DNA of 64,000 nt from Thiomicrorhabdus sp. (GCF_963677875.1 NZ_OY782565.1:62001-126000); one strand, 5' to 3'; shown: positions 29,695 to 39,707, counted from the first letter of the stretch. Numbers and translations: made by a program. Notes: generated by a model from the sequence alone, not told the origin.

Positions 29695-30327
29695 ATGAAA
29701 CAATCGCTTCAGGCAGCTCACTTTCGCGGAACCGTTTGCAAACCATTGCGCAGATGGCTGAGTGCCTGTCTGATCCTTTTACTGTCGTCTGCCGCCACAA
29801 CCAGTCAGGCCAGCGAAGAAATTCTGATCGTTCGCGTTTCCGATTACCAAAATCAACGCGAACTGCTGATCGACTCCGAAAGCAAATTCCACTTGCCGAA
29901 AAAAGTCGCCGCCGCCATTCACCATGAAATTCCGTTACTGTTTACAACCACGATCGAGCTGACCGAAAGCGCCAGTTTTCTCGGAATCAAATATCAGCGC
30001 ACCCGACGTAAAATTGAATACCAGACCCAACTTTACGCTTACGGCGTCAATCACCATTACGTCCTCTATAACACCCGGAACCAGAACGTACAGAGCTTCC
30101 CGACACTGGATGCAGCCCTGGAAACGCTCGGCACCCTGCAATCCTTCCCGATCGCCAAACTCTCTGAACTCCACCCTCAGCAACGCTACACCATTAAAAT
30201 GCGTATTAAACTCGATTACTGGAAGTTACCGGCTCCGTTGATCATCGACGCTATGATGGATTCTGACTGGCGAATCAGCAGCGGTTGGTTCGAAACCTTT
30301 CTGAAGACGCCTCAGAGCTGGCAATGA
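29695..30327 (+). CDS. DUF4390 domain-containing secreted protein
   Basis: A 210-residue protein with an N-terminal hydrophobic segment (about 22-40, ending TTSQA), probably a signal peptide or anchor. The rest is the DUF4390 domain, recognisable from KKVAAAIHHEIPLLFTTTIE and IKMRIKLDYWKLPAPL. The gene is typically located between rsmB and an NtrY-like kinase in gammaproteobacteria, as here. Its last codon overlaps the ntrY start (ATGA). Function is unknown; the context suggests it works with the kinase or in the envelope. Confidence 0.85.
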   Translation: MKQSLQAAHFRGTVCKPLRRWLSACLILLLSSAATTSQASEEILIVRVSDYQNQRELLIDSESKFHLPKKVAAAIHHEIPLLFTTTIELTESASFLGIKYQRTRRKIEYQTQLYAYGVNHHYVLYNTRNQNVQSFPTLDAALETLGTLQSFPIAKLSELHPQQRYTIKMRIKLDYWKLPAPLIIDAMMDSDWRISSGWFETFLKTPQSWQ

Positions 30328-32507
30328 GTACCTTAATTGCCCGTTATCTGAAGCAATACGGCTGGATCACTCTCCTTTCCGGCGTCCTTCTGATCTCTCT
30401 GGTGATTATGAGTCAGATTCTGCAGAACGCTTCCAGCTTTGCGGAAAGCTATTCAGCTCTGCTGTTTTTCACTTTCGGAGGTGTCTTTATTCTCCTGATC
30501 GTGCTTGTCCGGACGCTATGGAGCCTGCTTAAACAGTATAAAAAACGCATACCCGGCATCAAAATCACCATCCGCCTGACCTTTCTGGCCACGCTTCTGA
30601 TGGGACTGCCGACAGCAACCATCTATTACTTTTCTCTAAGCTTCATTCAACAAGGCATCAACCAATGGTTCGATGTCAAAACCGAAGTCGCGCTGGAAAA
30701 TGCCTCCACTCTGGTTCGTATCACTCTTGACAACAAAACCCGTGAGAGCCTCAACCGAACCCTTTCCACCGTGAAAGAAGAACATGACCTGCTTGCCAAT
30801 TCCCCGATTATCGGTGTCAGCCGTTTGCGCAATCAGCTCGGCGCTCAGGAAATTTCTTTCTACCACGCCAACCAGCAATTGATCGCTTTCAGCAGTCCCG
30901 ACGGCAGCGACATTCTGCCGACACCTCCGGGAGACAACCTGTTTCAGCAGGTTCGGCAAAAAATCACTTATGCCGCAATCGAAACCCGACCCGGTGCTAC
31001 CGTTCCCGAACAGTTCATTCGAGTAGTCGTGCCTTTCACCGACACCGACATCAACACCCCATACGTTTTGCAGGCAATCTACACCATCCCGAGCAACATC
31101 ACCGAGCTGGCCGAATCCGTTTCAACAGCCTCCGGTCAGTACAAGGAACTTTCCTACCTGAAGGCACCTTTAACCACCAGTTTCACCCTGATTTTGACCA
31201 TCGTGCTGCTGCTGACTCTCTTGACCGCCATTCTGTTTACCATCCAGGCCGTACAGAACTTTGCCAGACCAATCCGCACTTTGGCTCGAGGGACCAAAGC
31301 AATCTCCAAAGGAGACTACAGCATTAAGATGCCGGTCAAAGAACATGACGAATTCGGCGAATTAATCGCCTCGTTCAACGACATGACCCAACGGATTGCT
31401 CAGGCCCGTAACGAAATCAAAATGGGACAACATCAGGCAGAAGTGCAGAAACTCTACCTGCAGGCGATTATCCAGAATCTGAGCAGCGGCGTTATCACAC
31501 TAGACATGAAACAGCGCATCCGCACCATGAACGATGCCGCCAAGCAGATACTCAATGCCGACTTGTCGTCCTATACCGGCCGTTCGCTCAAAGAGGCCGT
31601 CGAATCAAGACATAACGCACACTTAAGCGAACTCTTCGAACAGATCACTCCACATTTTGACGATCCCGGACAAAACTGGAACCTGCAAAAGGAATTTTCC
31701 TGCAAAGACGGTCAGAAACGTCTGTTGATCCACGGTTCGACGCTACCGGGCATCGACACCCAAACCTCCGGTTACGTCATCGTTATGGACGACATTACCG
31801 AACTCGTTCAAGCACAATTACACGCTGCTTGGAGCGATGTCGCCCGGCGGCTGGCGCACGAAATCAAAAATCCTCTAACGCCGATTCAATTATCGGCCGA
31901 GCGTTTAAAATTCAAACTGCATGACAAACTGCAAGACAAAGACCAATCTCTGCTGACACGCATGACGCAGACGATCATCGAGCAGGTCAATACCATGCAG
32001 ACACTGGTTCAGGCTTTCAGCGACTATGCCAACACGCCCGAAGTCAAGTTGAGCCGACTTGACCTGAATAGTTTGATTAAAAGCATCGTAGACATGTACT
32101 ATGACCCCAAAGCGCCCTGGCAGGTCAAGGCGCAACTGGATCCGAAAATGCCATTTGTTGCTGCCGACCCGGCTCGACTGCGACAACTGTTTCATAATTT
32201 GATCAAAAACTCGCTCGAAGCCACGGAAAGCCAGGAATACGGCCTGATTGAAATCCGTACCGAAATCGAAGCCGCTGAACAAGTCAGAATCACCGTCTGC
32301 GATAACGGCCCCGGCATCCCCGAGCAACATAAAAACTGGATTTTTGAACCCTATGCAACCGATAAGCCGAAAGGCACCGGGCTGGGACTGGCTGTTGTCC
32401 GAAAAATCGTCGACGAACACCACGGCCAGATTCAGCTCAAGTCTTCACCGCAACACGGCACCTGCTTTATAATCAAACTCCCTTTGACATCGAGAGAGCG
32501 TGAATGA
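30324..32507 (+). CDS. ntrY: NtrY-like membrane sensor histidine kinase
   Basis: A 727-residue kinase. I chose the ATG at 30324 because it overlaps the DUF4390 stop as ATGA; earlier in-frame starts would run far into that gene. Membrane helices lie near 12-30, 43-62 and 82-102, then a periplasmic loop and a fourth helix near 290-312. HAMP, PAS, HisKA and ATPase domains follow, with H512 in ARRLAHEIKNPLTPIQ and GTGLGLAVVRKIVDEHHG. NtrY family members respond to nitrogen or redox status, but the signal here is not known. It overlaps ntrX. Confidence 0.93.
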   Translation: MSTLIARYLKQYGWITLLSGVLLISLVIMSQILQNASSFAESYSALLFFTFGGVFILLIVLVRTLWSLLKQYKKRIPGIKITIRLTFLATLLMGLPTATIYYFSLSFIQQGINQWFDVKTEVALENASTLVRITLDNKTRESLNRTLSTVKEEHDLLANSPIIGVSRLRNQLGAQEISFYHANQQLIAFSSPDGSDILPTPPGDNLFQQVRQKITYAAIETRPGATVPEQFIRVVVPFTDTDINTPYVLQAIYTIPSNITELAESVSTASGQYKELSYLKAPLTTSFTLILTIVLLLTLLTAILFTIQAVQNFARPIRTLARGTKAISKGDYSIKMPVKEHDEFGELIASFNDMTQRIAQARNEIKMGQHQAEVQKLYLQAIIQNLSSGVITLDMKQRIRTMNDAAKQILNADLSSYTGRSLKEAVESRHNAHLSELFEQITPHFDDPGQNWNLQKEFSCKDGQKRLLIHGSTLPGIDTQTSGYVIVMDDITELVQAQLHAAWSDVARRLAHEIKNPLTPIQLSAERLKFKLHDKLQDKDQSLLTRMTQTIIEQVNTMQTLVQAFSDYANTPEVKLSRLDLNSLIKSIVDMYYDPKAPWQVKAQLDPKMPFVAADPARLRQLFHNLIKNSLEATESQEYGLIEIRTEIEAAEQVRITVCDNGPGIPEQHKNWIFEPYATDKPKGTGLGLAVVRKIVDEHHGQIQLKSSPQHGTCFIIKLPLTSRERE

Positions 32508-33844
32508 AAACCGCCAAACTACTGATCGTAGATGACGAAAAAGATATTCGAAACCTGATGGAAGAAATTTTTTCCGAAGAGGGCTATCAGGTCGAAACCG
32601 CTGCCAACGGTATACAGGCCCAACAGGCTTGGCGAAAAACCCTGCCGGACGTTATCTTTCTAGACGTCTGGATGCCGGATGTCGACGGAATATCCTTGTT
32701 GAAAGAGATGCAGAAGGAAAGTGTTCTGGAACACACCAAAGTTGTTATGATGTCCGGTCACGGCACCATTGAAACCGCTATCGAAGCGACCCGACTCGGC
32801 GCTTATGATTTTTTGGAGAAACCTCTTTCTCTGGCCAAACTGATTGTCACAGCCGAACGCGCCATTGAGCATAGCCGCCTGCATCAGGAAAACCGTCAAC
32901 TCAAACAAAAAGCTCCCGATCAATTTCTACCGATCGGCAAAAGCAAAATGATGGTGCAGTTGAGAGAAACCATCGAACGCCTCTCCAAATTCACCATGCC
33001 GGTTCTGGTCACCGGAGAAACCGGGGTCGGAAAGCACCATTTCGCACGCGCCTTGCATAAAACCAGCCACCGAAAAGACGCCGCCATTAAAGAAATCACC
33101 TCCATTGACCTGAACCGTCTCCTGGAAGAAGAGCGCACCGAAGAACTGAAAAAACTCTTGCGAGAAGCGCATCAGGGAACCTTGGTGATCGCCAATATTG
33201 AACAACTCCATCCCGGCAGTCAGGACCTGATCGCCGACCTGGTTCTGCACCAGAAAGTCTTTTTAAAGGGCGAACCGGAAAGCCTGTCGCTGGACGTGCG
33301 CGTCATCGCCTTAACCCGCGGCGAACTGGAAGAGATTGTTCTGCATCGTCAATTCCGCGACGACCTTTTCCAGCGTCTCAAAGTCATGCCGATCCACGTT
33401 CCGGCATTGCGCCAGCACACTGAAGACATTCCCGAACTGGTCGACTACTTCGTCAATTTTTTCGTTACCCGCGAAGGACTCGAATATCGCCATTTCAGCG
33501 TCCCGGCGCAAAATAGCTTGCGTCAATACGCCTGGCCGGGCAATATGAAGGAACTACAGAACCTGATTCAGCGTCTGCTCATTCTCGGAAGTCAGGAAGT
33601 CAGTGACGACGAAGTGAAAAAAGCCATTCTGCAAACGGATCTTTCCCAGCAGAATCAACCGCAAATCGATACCAGCCTGAGTTTGAAAGACGCGAAAGAT
33701 CAATGGGAGGCAGCGTACTTAAGCCAGCTGCTGAGAGAGACCGGCGGCAACGTCAGCGAAACCGCCAAACGTTCCGGTGTGGACCGGACCAACCTGTACC
33801 GTAAATTAAAGAGTTTGGGCATCGACCCGAAAAACCCGGTGTAA
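32504..33844 (+). CDS. ntrX: NtrX-like response regulator with degenerate AAA+ domain
   Basis: A 446-residue regulator overlapping ntrY by ATGA. The receiver carries D54 (VIFLDVWMPDVDG). The central domain keeps Walker A (GETGVGKHH, K177) and the FRDDLFQRLKVMPIHVP segment. It has GTLVIANIEQL where sigma-54 activators have GTLFLDEIGD, so both Walker B acids are gone (A230, N231). The GAFTGA loop is missing, and the Walker A to B distance is about 17 residues short. A Fis-type helix-turn-helix ends the protein (GGNVSETAKRSGVDRTNLYRKL). It therefore probably binds DNA without acting as a sigma-54 ATPase. Confidence 0.92.
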   Translation: MKTAKLLIVDDEKDIRNLMEEIFSEEGYQVETAANGIQAQQAWRKTLPDVIFLDVWMPDVDGISLLKEMQKESVLEHTKVVMMSGHGTIETAIEATRLGAYDFLEKPLSLAKLIVTAERAIEHSRLHQENRQLKQKAPDQFLPIGKSKMMVQLRETIERLSKFTMPVLVTGETGVGKHHFARALHKTSHRKDAAIKEITSIDLNRLLEEERTEELKKLLREAHQGTLVIANIEQLHPGSQDLIADLVLHQKVFLKGEPESLSLDVRVIALTRGELEEIVLHRQFRDDLFQRLKVMPIHVPALRQHTEDIPELVDYFVNFFVTREGLEYRHFSVPAQNSLRQYAWPGNMKELQNLIQRLLILGSQEVSDDEVKKAILQTDLSQQNQPQIDTSLSLKDAKDQWEAAYLSQLLRETGGNVSETAKRSGVDRTNLYRKLKSLGIDPKNPV

Positions 33845-33874
33845 TCACCGGCTATAACAACGAGCACACGCTGT

Positions 33875-35278
33875 ATGAATATCGTTATTTTGGGTGCCGG
33901 ACAAGTCGGCTCGTCTCTGGCGGAATTACTTGCAACCGAAAGTCACGACGTAACCGTAGTCGATCTCGACCGGTTGCATTTACAACGCCTGCAGGACCGG
34001 CTGGACATCCGAACCATCTGCGGCCACGCTTCGCACCCGGACATTCTGATACAGGCCGGGCTGGAAGAAGCCGACATGCTGATCGCCGCGACCCAGAATG
34101 ATGAAACCAACATTCTCGCCTGCTATCTGGCGCACACCATGTATAAAACCGGCACCAAAATCGCTCGTGTCCGCAGTCGTTCCTATCTCGAACATCCGGA
34201 ACTGTTCGACAAATACCGGAACACCAATGCCATTCCGATTGATGTTCTGATCAGCCCGGAAAACCTGGTGACCAGCTATATTCTCCAATTGATCGAATAT
34301 CCGGGATCTCTGCAAGTCATCGACTTTGCCGACGGAAAAGTCCGCCTGGTGGCCGTTCGCGCTTACTCGGACGGTCTTCTGGTCGGCAAACAGATCCGAA
34401 GCCTCGGTCAATATCTGCCGAGCCACATTAAAACCCGGATCGCGGCCATTTACCGACGCAACGAAGTCGTAATGCCAACCGGAGATGCAGTCATAAAAGC
34501 CGGCGACGAAGTCTTTTTTCTGGCGGAACCGAAACACATTGCTCCCATCGTAAATGAACTGCGTCAGAAAAAAGAGAAACCCTCTCGCAACATTATGATC
34601 GGCGGCGGTGGCAATATCGGTTACAGCTTGGCAAAATCGCTTGAAAAAGCACATCAAGTCAAACTGATCGACCACAACATTCTTCAGGCGCGCGAAGTGG
34701 CCGAAACCCTGAGCAATACCATCATTATTCACGGCGACGTCTCCGATAAAGAACTGCTGCTTGAAGAAAACATCGACGAAATTGATCTGTTCGTTGCCGT
34801 CACAAACAACGACGAAGCCAACATCATTTCCGGCATGCTGGCCAAAAAACTCGGCGTACGCCGAGTCATTGCACTGGTCAACAACCAATCCTATGTCGAA
34901 CTGATCCAGCTCAACGGGATCGACGTCGCGATTTCCGCCGACAGCATCACCACCAGTAATCTGCTGCATTACATGCGCCAGGGTGACACCGTAAAGGCGG
35001 TAACCTTACGCCGCGGGGCCGCCGAAGCAATGGAAGTCATCGCCCACGGCAGCGAAAACAGTTCGGATATCATCGGTAAAACCATCGGTGAAATCAAATG
35101 GCCGCAGGACATTACCGTCGGCTGCATTATCCGCAACGATAAGGTGATCATTTCTCACCGCGATCTGGAGATTGAAGCCGAAGACCACATCATTCTATTC
35201 CTGACCGATCCGGGAAGTGCCGCGGAAGTGGCTCGCCTGATCTCTCCCGATCCGAAACAGACCAGCTGGTTCGGCTAA
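33875..35278 (+). CDS. trkA: Trk potassium transporter NAD-binding component
   Basis: A 467-residue cytoplasmic regulatory subunit of the Trk K+ uptake system. It contains two RCK units. The first Rossmann motif is GAGQVGSSLAELLA and the second, near residue 240, is GGGGNIGYSLAKSLE. Each is followed by a TrkA-C domain. The DADMLIAATQNDETN-like segments (EADMLIAATQNDETNILAC, VAVTNNDEANI) are characteristic. trkH lies 27 bases downstream, forming the gating-channel pair. Confidence 0.97.
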   Translation: MNIVILGAGQVGSSLAELLATESHDVTVVDLDRLHLQRLQDRLDIRTICGHASHPDILIQAGLEEADMLIAATQNDETNILACYLAHTMYKTGTKIARVRSRSYLEHPELFDKYRNTNAIPIDVLISPENLVTSYILQLIEYPGSLQVIDFADGKVRLVAVRAYSDGLLVGKQIRSLGQYLPSHIKTRIAAIYRRNEVVMPTGDAVIKAGDEVFFLAEPKHIAPIVNELRQKKEKPSRNIMIGGGGNIGYSLAKSLEKAHQVKLIDHNILQAREVAETLSNTIIIHGDVSDKELLLEENIDEIDLFVAVTNNDEANIISGMLAKKLGVRRVIALVNNQSYVELIQLNGIDVAISADSITTSNLLHYMRQGDTVKAVTLRRGAAEAMEVIAHGSENSSDIIGKTIGEIKWPQDITVGCIIRNDKVIISHRDLEIEAEDHIILFLTDPGSAAEVARLISPDPKQTSWFG

Positions 35279-35305
35279 GGCTTACTACCGGGAAACCTGT
35301 TCGCT

Positions 35306-36757
35306 ATGCATTCAAAAACGATCTTTAAAGTCATGGGACTCCTGCTGATGGTCTTCAGCCTGAGTCTGGTTCCGCCGATTCTGATCTCTCTTTACTATCA
35401 AGACGGCGGCTTCTCGGCATTTTTCAGCGTATTCTTCGGACTGCTGCTGCTCGGTTTATTTCTCTGGTATCCGGTTCGAAACTACCGGCCTGATCTGAAA
35501 ATCCGCGACGGTTTCTTTGTGGTGGTCATGTTCTGGGTGGTACTCGGGCTCGCCGGTTCTTTACCCCTATACATCGAAAAAGACGTCCCTCTAAGCCTGA
35601 CTGACGCCATCTTCGAATCTTTCTCGGGGCTGACAACAACCGGCGCCACCGTCATTACCGGGCTTGACGATCTGCCGCATGCCATTCTCTGGTATCGCCA
35701 GCAGCTGCAATGGCTCGGCGGCATGGGGATCATCGTTTTAGCGGTGGCGGTTTTACCAATGCTCGGTATCGGCGGCATGCAGCTCTACCGAGCCGAAATG
35801 CCCGGTCCGATGAAAGATTCCAAAATCGCTCCCAGAATTTCCGAAACCGCCAAAGCGCTATGGTACATCTATACCGGCCTGACGCTCGTCTGCGCAACCA
35901 GTTACTGGTTTGCCGGAATGGACTGGTTTGATGCGTTCGGACACAGCTTTTCCACCGTCGCCATCGGCGGTTTCTCAACCCACGACGCCAGTATCGGTTA
36001 TTTCAATAACGTTCATATCGAACTGGTGGCCATGTTTTTCATGTTCCTGTCCGGGATCAACTTTGCTCTGCATTTCAGTGCCTTTCGCAACCTTAGCGCC
36101 ACACCCTACTTGCTTGATCCGGAATTCAAAGCCTACCTGCTGCTGCTGATCGGTGCAGCAGTCATCGTCACATCCTATCTGTATTTACAGAAGATTTACC
36201 CGACCTTCGAAGAAGCCCTCAGATTCGGACTTTTCCAAACCGTTTCGCTAGCCTCAACAACCGGCTTTGCCAATGCCGACTTTGCCGCCTGGCCCGGTTT
36301 CCTGCCGATCTTACTGATCTTTATGAGCTTTATCGGCGGCAGTGCCGGTTCAACCGCCGGCGGAATGAAAGTCATCCGTTTTATCCTGCTTTTCAAGCAA
36401 GGAATGCGCGAAATCCAGAGTCTGTTGCACCCTAATGCAATCATGCCGGTGAAACTGAGCAATAAAACCATTCCGGAAAAAGTCATGATGGCGGTCTGGG
36501 GCTTCTTATCGGTCTACGTTTTCACCTTCACCATCCTGATGCTGATCATTATGGCGCTGGGAGTTGATCAAACAACCGCCTTCTCGGCCGTCGCCGCCAT
36601 GATGAACAATCTTGGCCCGGGGCTTGGCGAAGTTGCCGCCAACTACCAGCAGATGAGCGATCCGGTAAAATGGGTTCTGACATTTGCCATGTTGCTTGGA
36701 CGACTGGAAATATTCACCTTGCTGGTTCTGTTCACCGCGGCTTTCTGGCGAAAATAA
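35306..36757 (+). CDS. trkH: Trk potassium transporter membrane subunit
   Basis: A 483-residue polytopic K+ translocating subunit with about ten membrane helices in repeated M-P-M units. Pore-loop glycines are visible in SGLTTTGATVITG, STVAIGGFSTHD, SLASTTGFANADF and MMNNLGPGLGEV. GGSAGSTAGGMKVIRF is a strong family signature. It pairs with trkA just upstream. The downstream methyltransferase starts 13 bases on. Confidence 0.97.
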   Translation: MHSKTIFKVMGLLLMVFSLSLVPPILISLYYQDGGFSAFFSVFFGLLLLGLFLWYPVRNYRPDLKIRDGFFVVVMFWVVLGLAGSLPLYIEKDVPLSLTDAIFESFSGLTTTGATVITGLDDLPHAILWYRQQLQWLGGMGIIVLAVAVLPMLGIGGMQLYRAEMPGPMKDSKIAPRISETAKALWYIYTGLTLVCATSYWFAGMDWFDAFGHSFSTVAIGGFSTHDASIGYFNNVHIELVAMFFMFLSGINFALHFSAFRNLSATPYLLDPEFKAYLLLLIGAAVIVTSYLYLQKIYPTFEEALRFGLFQTVSLASTTGFANADFAAWPGFLPILLIFMSFIGGSAGSTAGGMKVIRFILLFKQGMREIQSLLHPNAIMPVKLSNKTIPEKVMMAVWGFLSVYVFTFTILMLIIMALGVDQTTAFSAVAAMMNNLGPGLGEVAANYQQMSDPVKWVLTFAMLLGRLEIFTLLVLFTAAFWRK

Positions 36758-36770
36758 TTTTGAGGAAACA

Positions 36771-37358
36771 ATGAGTCCGAGCAGTGCCGAAAAATGGGAT
36801 CAAAAATACGCCGATGCCGACCTGAATACCCAGGTTCACCCCTGTTATGTTCTTAAACAGCACAGTCGCCTTTTACCTTTCAAAGGATTGGCGCTGGATC
36901 TCGCCAGCGGTTTGGGTGGCAATGCACGTTTTCTGGCTCAGTGTGGTCTGAAAGTCGAGGCCTGGGATATTTCGGATCAGGCTCTGACCGTTCTCAACAA
37001 CTGGGCCAGCCTGAACCAGCTGCCAATCGTTCCCACCTTAACCGATCTCGAGCAGATGCTGTTTCCCTACCGACGCTTCGACGTCATCGTCGTCAGCCGC
37101 TATCTGGATCGCAGATTATTCGCACAGATCGAACAGGCATTGAAACCCGGCGGATTGCTGTTTTATCAGACCTTTCTCGGCCCCGTGAATCCGCAAGGCA
37201 TACAGAACCCGGACTTCTACCTGCGAAGCGGCGAACTGATCAACGCCTTTGCCTCTTTGCGCGTCGAAGTCTACGGCGAGGGCTGGCTGGCTTCGGAAAA
37301 TTCTCTCGATCAGGAGAACAAACAGCGTTATAGTTGGCTGGTCGGCAAAAAAATCTGA
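36771..37358 (+). CDS. SAM-dependent methyltransferase, TehB-like
   Basis: A 195-residue class I methyltransferase. I chose the ATG at 36771 because GAGGAAACA precedes it; longer frames would run into trkH. Motif I is ALDLASGLGGNARFLAQ, followed by VEAWDISDQAL and FDVIVVSRYLDR. The layout resembles the TehB/YtxM-like tellurite-type methyltransferases, but substrate cannot be assigned. It sits between trkH and the slipin-nfeD pair, probably in one transcript. Confidence 0.82.
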   Translation: MSPSSAEKWDQKYADADLNTQVHPCYVLKQHSRLLPFKGLALDLASGLGGNARFLAQCGLKVEAWDISDQALTVLNNWASLNQLPIVPTLTDLEQMLFPYRRFDVIVVSRYLDRRLFAQIEQALKPGGLLFYQTFLGPVNPQGIQNPDFYLRSGELINAFASLRVEVYGEGWLASENSLDQENKQRYSWLVGKKI

Positions 37359-37399
37359 TCGCGCCGATACCTCACTCGATTCAATCTTCGGAGGAAACA

Positions 37400-38317
37400 A
37401 TGTTCGAAATACAGCTGGCCGATAACGCTTTAATCATCATCCTTTTTATAGCCGTGGTCGTGATTTTGATTCGCGGAGTCAAAGTTGTTCCCCAAGCGGA
37501 AAACTGGGTCATTGAACGTTTGGGAAAATACCAGAGTACCCTGGAAGGCGGACTGAACTTCATCATCCCGTTTATCGACGATGTACGCGTCAAATACAAT
37601 ATGCAGGAACAAACCATTGATATTCCTTCACAGCGCGTCATCACCAAGGATAACGTCTCGATTTTCATTGACGGTCTGGTCTTCATCCGCATTACCGATG
37701 CCGAGGCGGCAACCTATTCGGCGCTGGATGTTAAACTGATGATCAGCCAGCTTTGTCAAACCACTCTTCGTTCGGAAATCGGTTCTCTGGAACTGGACGA
37801 AACGCTCAGCTCCCGCGACGACCTCAACGCCTCGCTGATGCAGGCGCTGAACAATGCCAGTAACGAATGGGGAGTCAAAGTCACTCGTGTCGAAGTCAGC
37901 GACATTTCGGTTCCGGAAGAAGTCCAGAAAGCGATGGAGCTGCAATTACAGGCCACCCGTGAAAGACGCGCCATCGAAACCAAAGCTCAGGCAGAGAAAA
38001 ATGCCGTCATCGCCGAAGCCGAAGCCCAGAAACAAAAGGCCTTTCTGGAAGCCGAAGCACTGGAACGAACCGCAGATGCCGAACGTTACCAGCAGGAACA
38101 ACTCGGTATCGGACAGCAACTGGCGATCGAAGCCGTCAATCAGGCAATGCAGGAGAATCCGCAAGCCGCCGAATACCTGCTTGCCAAAGACCGTGTCAAA
38201 GCCTTCTCCGGTTTGGCATCCTCCGATTCAAGCAATAAAATCGTCATACCTGTCGAAACCAGCGAACTGCTTGGCTCCATGAGCTTACTGCAAAGCCTGC
38301 TTAAACAGGATAAATAG
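37400..38317 (+). CDS. SPFH-domain slipin/stomatin-like protein (QmcA type)
   Basis: A 305-residue membrane-associated protein. The ATG at 37400 has GGAGG upstream. One N-terminal membrane helix (about 8-25, LIIILFIAVVVILI) is followed by the SPFH/band 7 domain (about 28-190) with YNMQEQTIDIPSQRVITKDN. A charged coiled-coil tail follows (AQAEKNAVIAEAEAQKQKA). These proteins form oligomeric scaffolds in the inner membrane and pair with NfeD, which is encoded 11 bases downstream. Confidence 0.93.
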   Translation: MFEIQLADNALIIILFIAVVVILIRGVKVVPQAENWVIERLGKYQSTLEGGLNFIIPFIDDVRVKYNMQEQTIDIPSQRVITKDNVSIFIDGLVFIRITDAEAATYSALDVKLMISQLCQTTLRSEIGSLELDETLSSRDDLNASLMQALNNASNEWGVKVTRVEVSDISVPEEVQKAMELQLQATRERRAIETKAQAEKNAVIAEAEAQKQKAFLEAEALERTADAERYQQEQLGIGQQLAIEAVNQAMQENPQAAEYLLAKDRVKAFSGLASSDSSNKIVIPVETSELLGSMSLLQSLLKQDK

Positions 38318-38328
38318 GAGAAAACCTC

Positions 38329-38793
38329 ATGCTCGAATGGATGATCGGCTCTTCCATTAATCCATCGATCGTGATCATTGTCGGCATATTGCTGATGCTC
38401 GGCGAAATTGCGATCATCGGAACCTTTGTACTTTTCTGGCTTGCGCTGGCGTTCATTCTGGTGGGCTTATACAGTTTCTATCAGCCTGTAGACTGGCAAT
38501 ATCAGATTCTTGCGGTCACGGTTCTCGGCGGCCTTTTTACCTGGTTACTCAACCCCTACCTGAAAAAGAGCCGACACACCCGGGAAGCGGACAGTTTTGC
38601 CCCGGTCGAAACACAAGAAATCGGTAAACTGCATCAAGATAAGAACGGAAATTATTCGGTCTTCTACCGTGGGACCTATTGGCTGATTGATCCGCATACT
38701 CCCAGTGAGCAGTTGCAGGCCGGCGCAGAAGTGGCGATACAGGCCGTCAAAGGCAATTATGTCAGTATCAAGCCGGTAAGCGACCCGGTCTGA
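38329..38793 (+). CDS. NfeD family membrane protein
   Basis: A 154-residue short NfeD-type protein with two or three N-terminal membrane segments (about 12-75) and a C-terminal OB-fold (about 95-150, GKLHQDKNGNYSVFYRGTYW). It is the usual partner of slipins and lies directly after one. It ends convergently, 11 bases from the lpxL stop. Confidence 0.9.
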   Translation: MLEWMIGSSINPSIVIIVGILLMLGEIAIIGTFVLFWLALAFILVGLYSFYQPVDWQYQILAVTVLGGLFTWLLNPYLKKSRHTREADSFAPVETQEIGKLHQDKNGNYSVFYRGTYWLIDPHTPSEQLQAGAEVAIQAVKGNYVSIKPVSDPV

Positions 38794-38804
38794 CAGCAGA
38801 TTCT

Positions 38805-39707
38805 CTAACGATAGATATCATCCCAACCGGAAGGCGGTTTCCGATAACGCTTATAACACCAGAGGTACTGCTCCGGCGCTAAAGAAATGCAGCGTTCGAT
38901 CCCCTCGTTCAGAGCCTGAGCAGCCACTTGTTCGTCAGCAGACGCCAAGGCCTCGGAAGCCGGCAGGAAACGCAAATGGAACCGGCCGCCCGGCAATCGT
39001 TCCATGACCACATAGATGACGGCGCAATCGGACTTCTGCAATAGTTTATTGACCAGAGTCATCGTTCTTGCAGGACGTTTGAAAAACGGGGCATAAACGC
39101 TTCCTTTCTCTCCCGGATCCTGATCAGGCAAAATGACCGAAACCTGTCCCTGACTCAACGCTTGAATCAATTTGCGCACGCCCCGCAGATCGGTTGGCGC
39201 CAGATCGGCACCAAAACGTCCTCTCGAAGCCACCATGAAATCATTCAAACCAATCAAATTCGGCGGACGGTACATAAAAGTCGACGGAAAACGCGACGAA
39301 AGATAAGGCCCGATCAATTCCCAAGCCCCGAAATGCGGTGCCAGAAACAAAATCCCTTTTTCCGTCTGCAATATTTCATCCAGCAATTCTTGACCACTGA
39401 TTTTTTCGATTTTCGCCAGCACCTTTTCTTTCGGCCAGATCCAGAAAGGCCCAAGTTCAAAAATCGATTGCCCGGATTGAATCAAAAGAGCCTTCAGACG
39501 CTGGTTCTTTTCATCGTCGCTCAGATCGGGATAGGCCGCTGTCAGATTACGCCGGGCGACTTCTCTCTGACCGTTCGGCAACCAGTACAGCAAGCGCCCC
39601 GCGCCTCTTCCCAGCGCCTGCGTAACCGCAAACGGCAAAGCGGCAAGCAGTTTCAGAAAACCAATGACAATCGCCGCAACCACACGGTCTTTCAATTTCA
39701 TTTTCAC
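38805..39707 (-). CDS. lpxL: Lipid A biosynthesis lauroyl acyltransferase
   Basis: A 300-residue LpxL/HtrB-family acyltransferase that adds a secondary acyl chain to lipid A at the inner membrane. An N-terminal hydrophobic segment is present. The catalytic HX4E element is HFGAWE, and later family features include PTDLRGVRKLIQAL, ILPDQDPGEKGSVYAPFFKR and PEQYLWCYKRYRKPP. The start shown is GTG at 39707, which overlaps the ttcA stop as GTGA; an ATG two codons later is an alternative. Confidence 0.93.
   Translation of the reverse strand: MKMKLKDRVVAAIVIGFLKLLAALPFAVTQALGRGAGRLLYWLPNGQREVARRNLTAAYPDLSDDEKNQRLKALLIQSGQSIFELGPFWIWPKEKVLAKIEKISGQELLDEILQTEKGILFLAPHFGAWELIGPYLSSRFPSTFMYRPPNLIGLNDFMVASRGRFGADLAPTDLRGVRKLIQALSQGQVSVILPDQDPGEKGSVYAPFFKRPARTMTLVNKLLQKSDCAVIYVVMERLPGGRFHLRFLPASEALASADEQVAAQALNEGIERCISLAPEQYLWCYKRYRKPPSGWDDIYR

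Noticed and set aside
33980-34969. A 329-codon open frame antisense to trkA
   Set aside because: It is the mirror of a clear trkA gene and its translation shows no family motif; codon bias of trkA explains the open frame.
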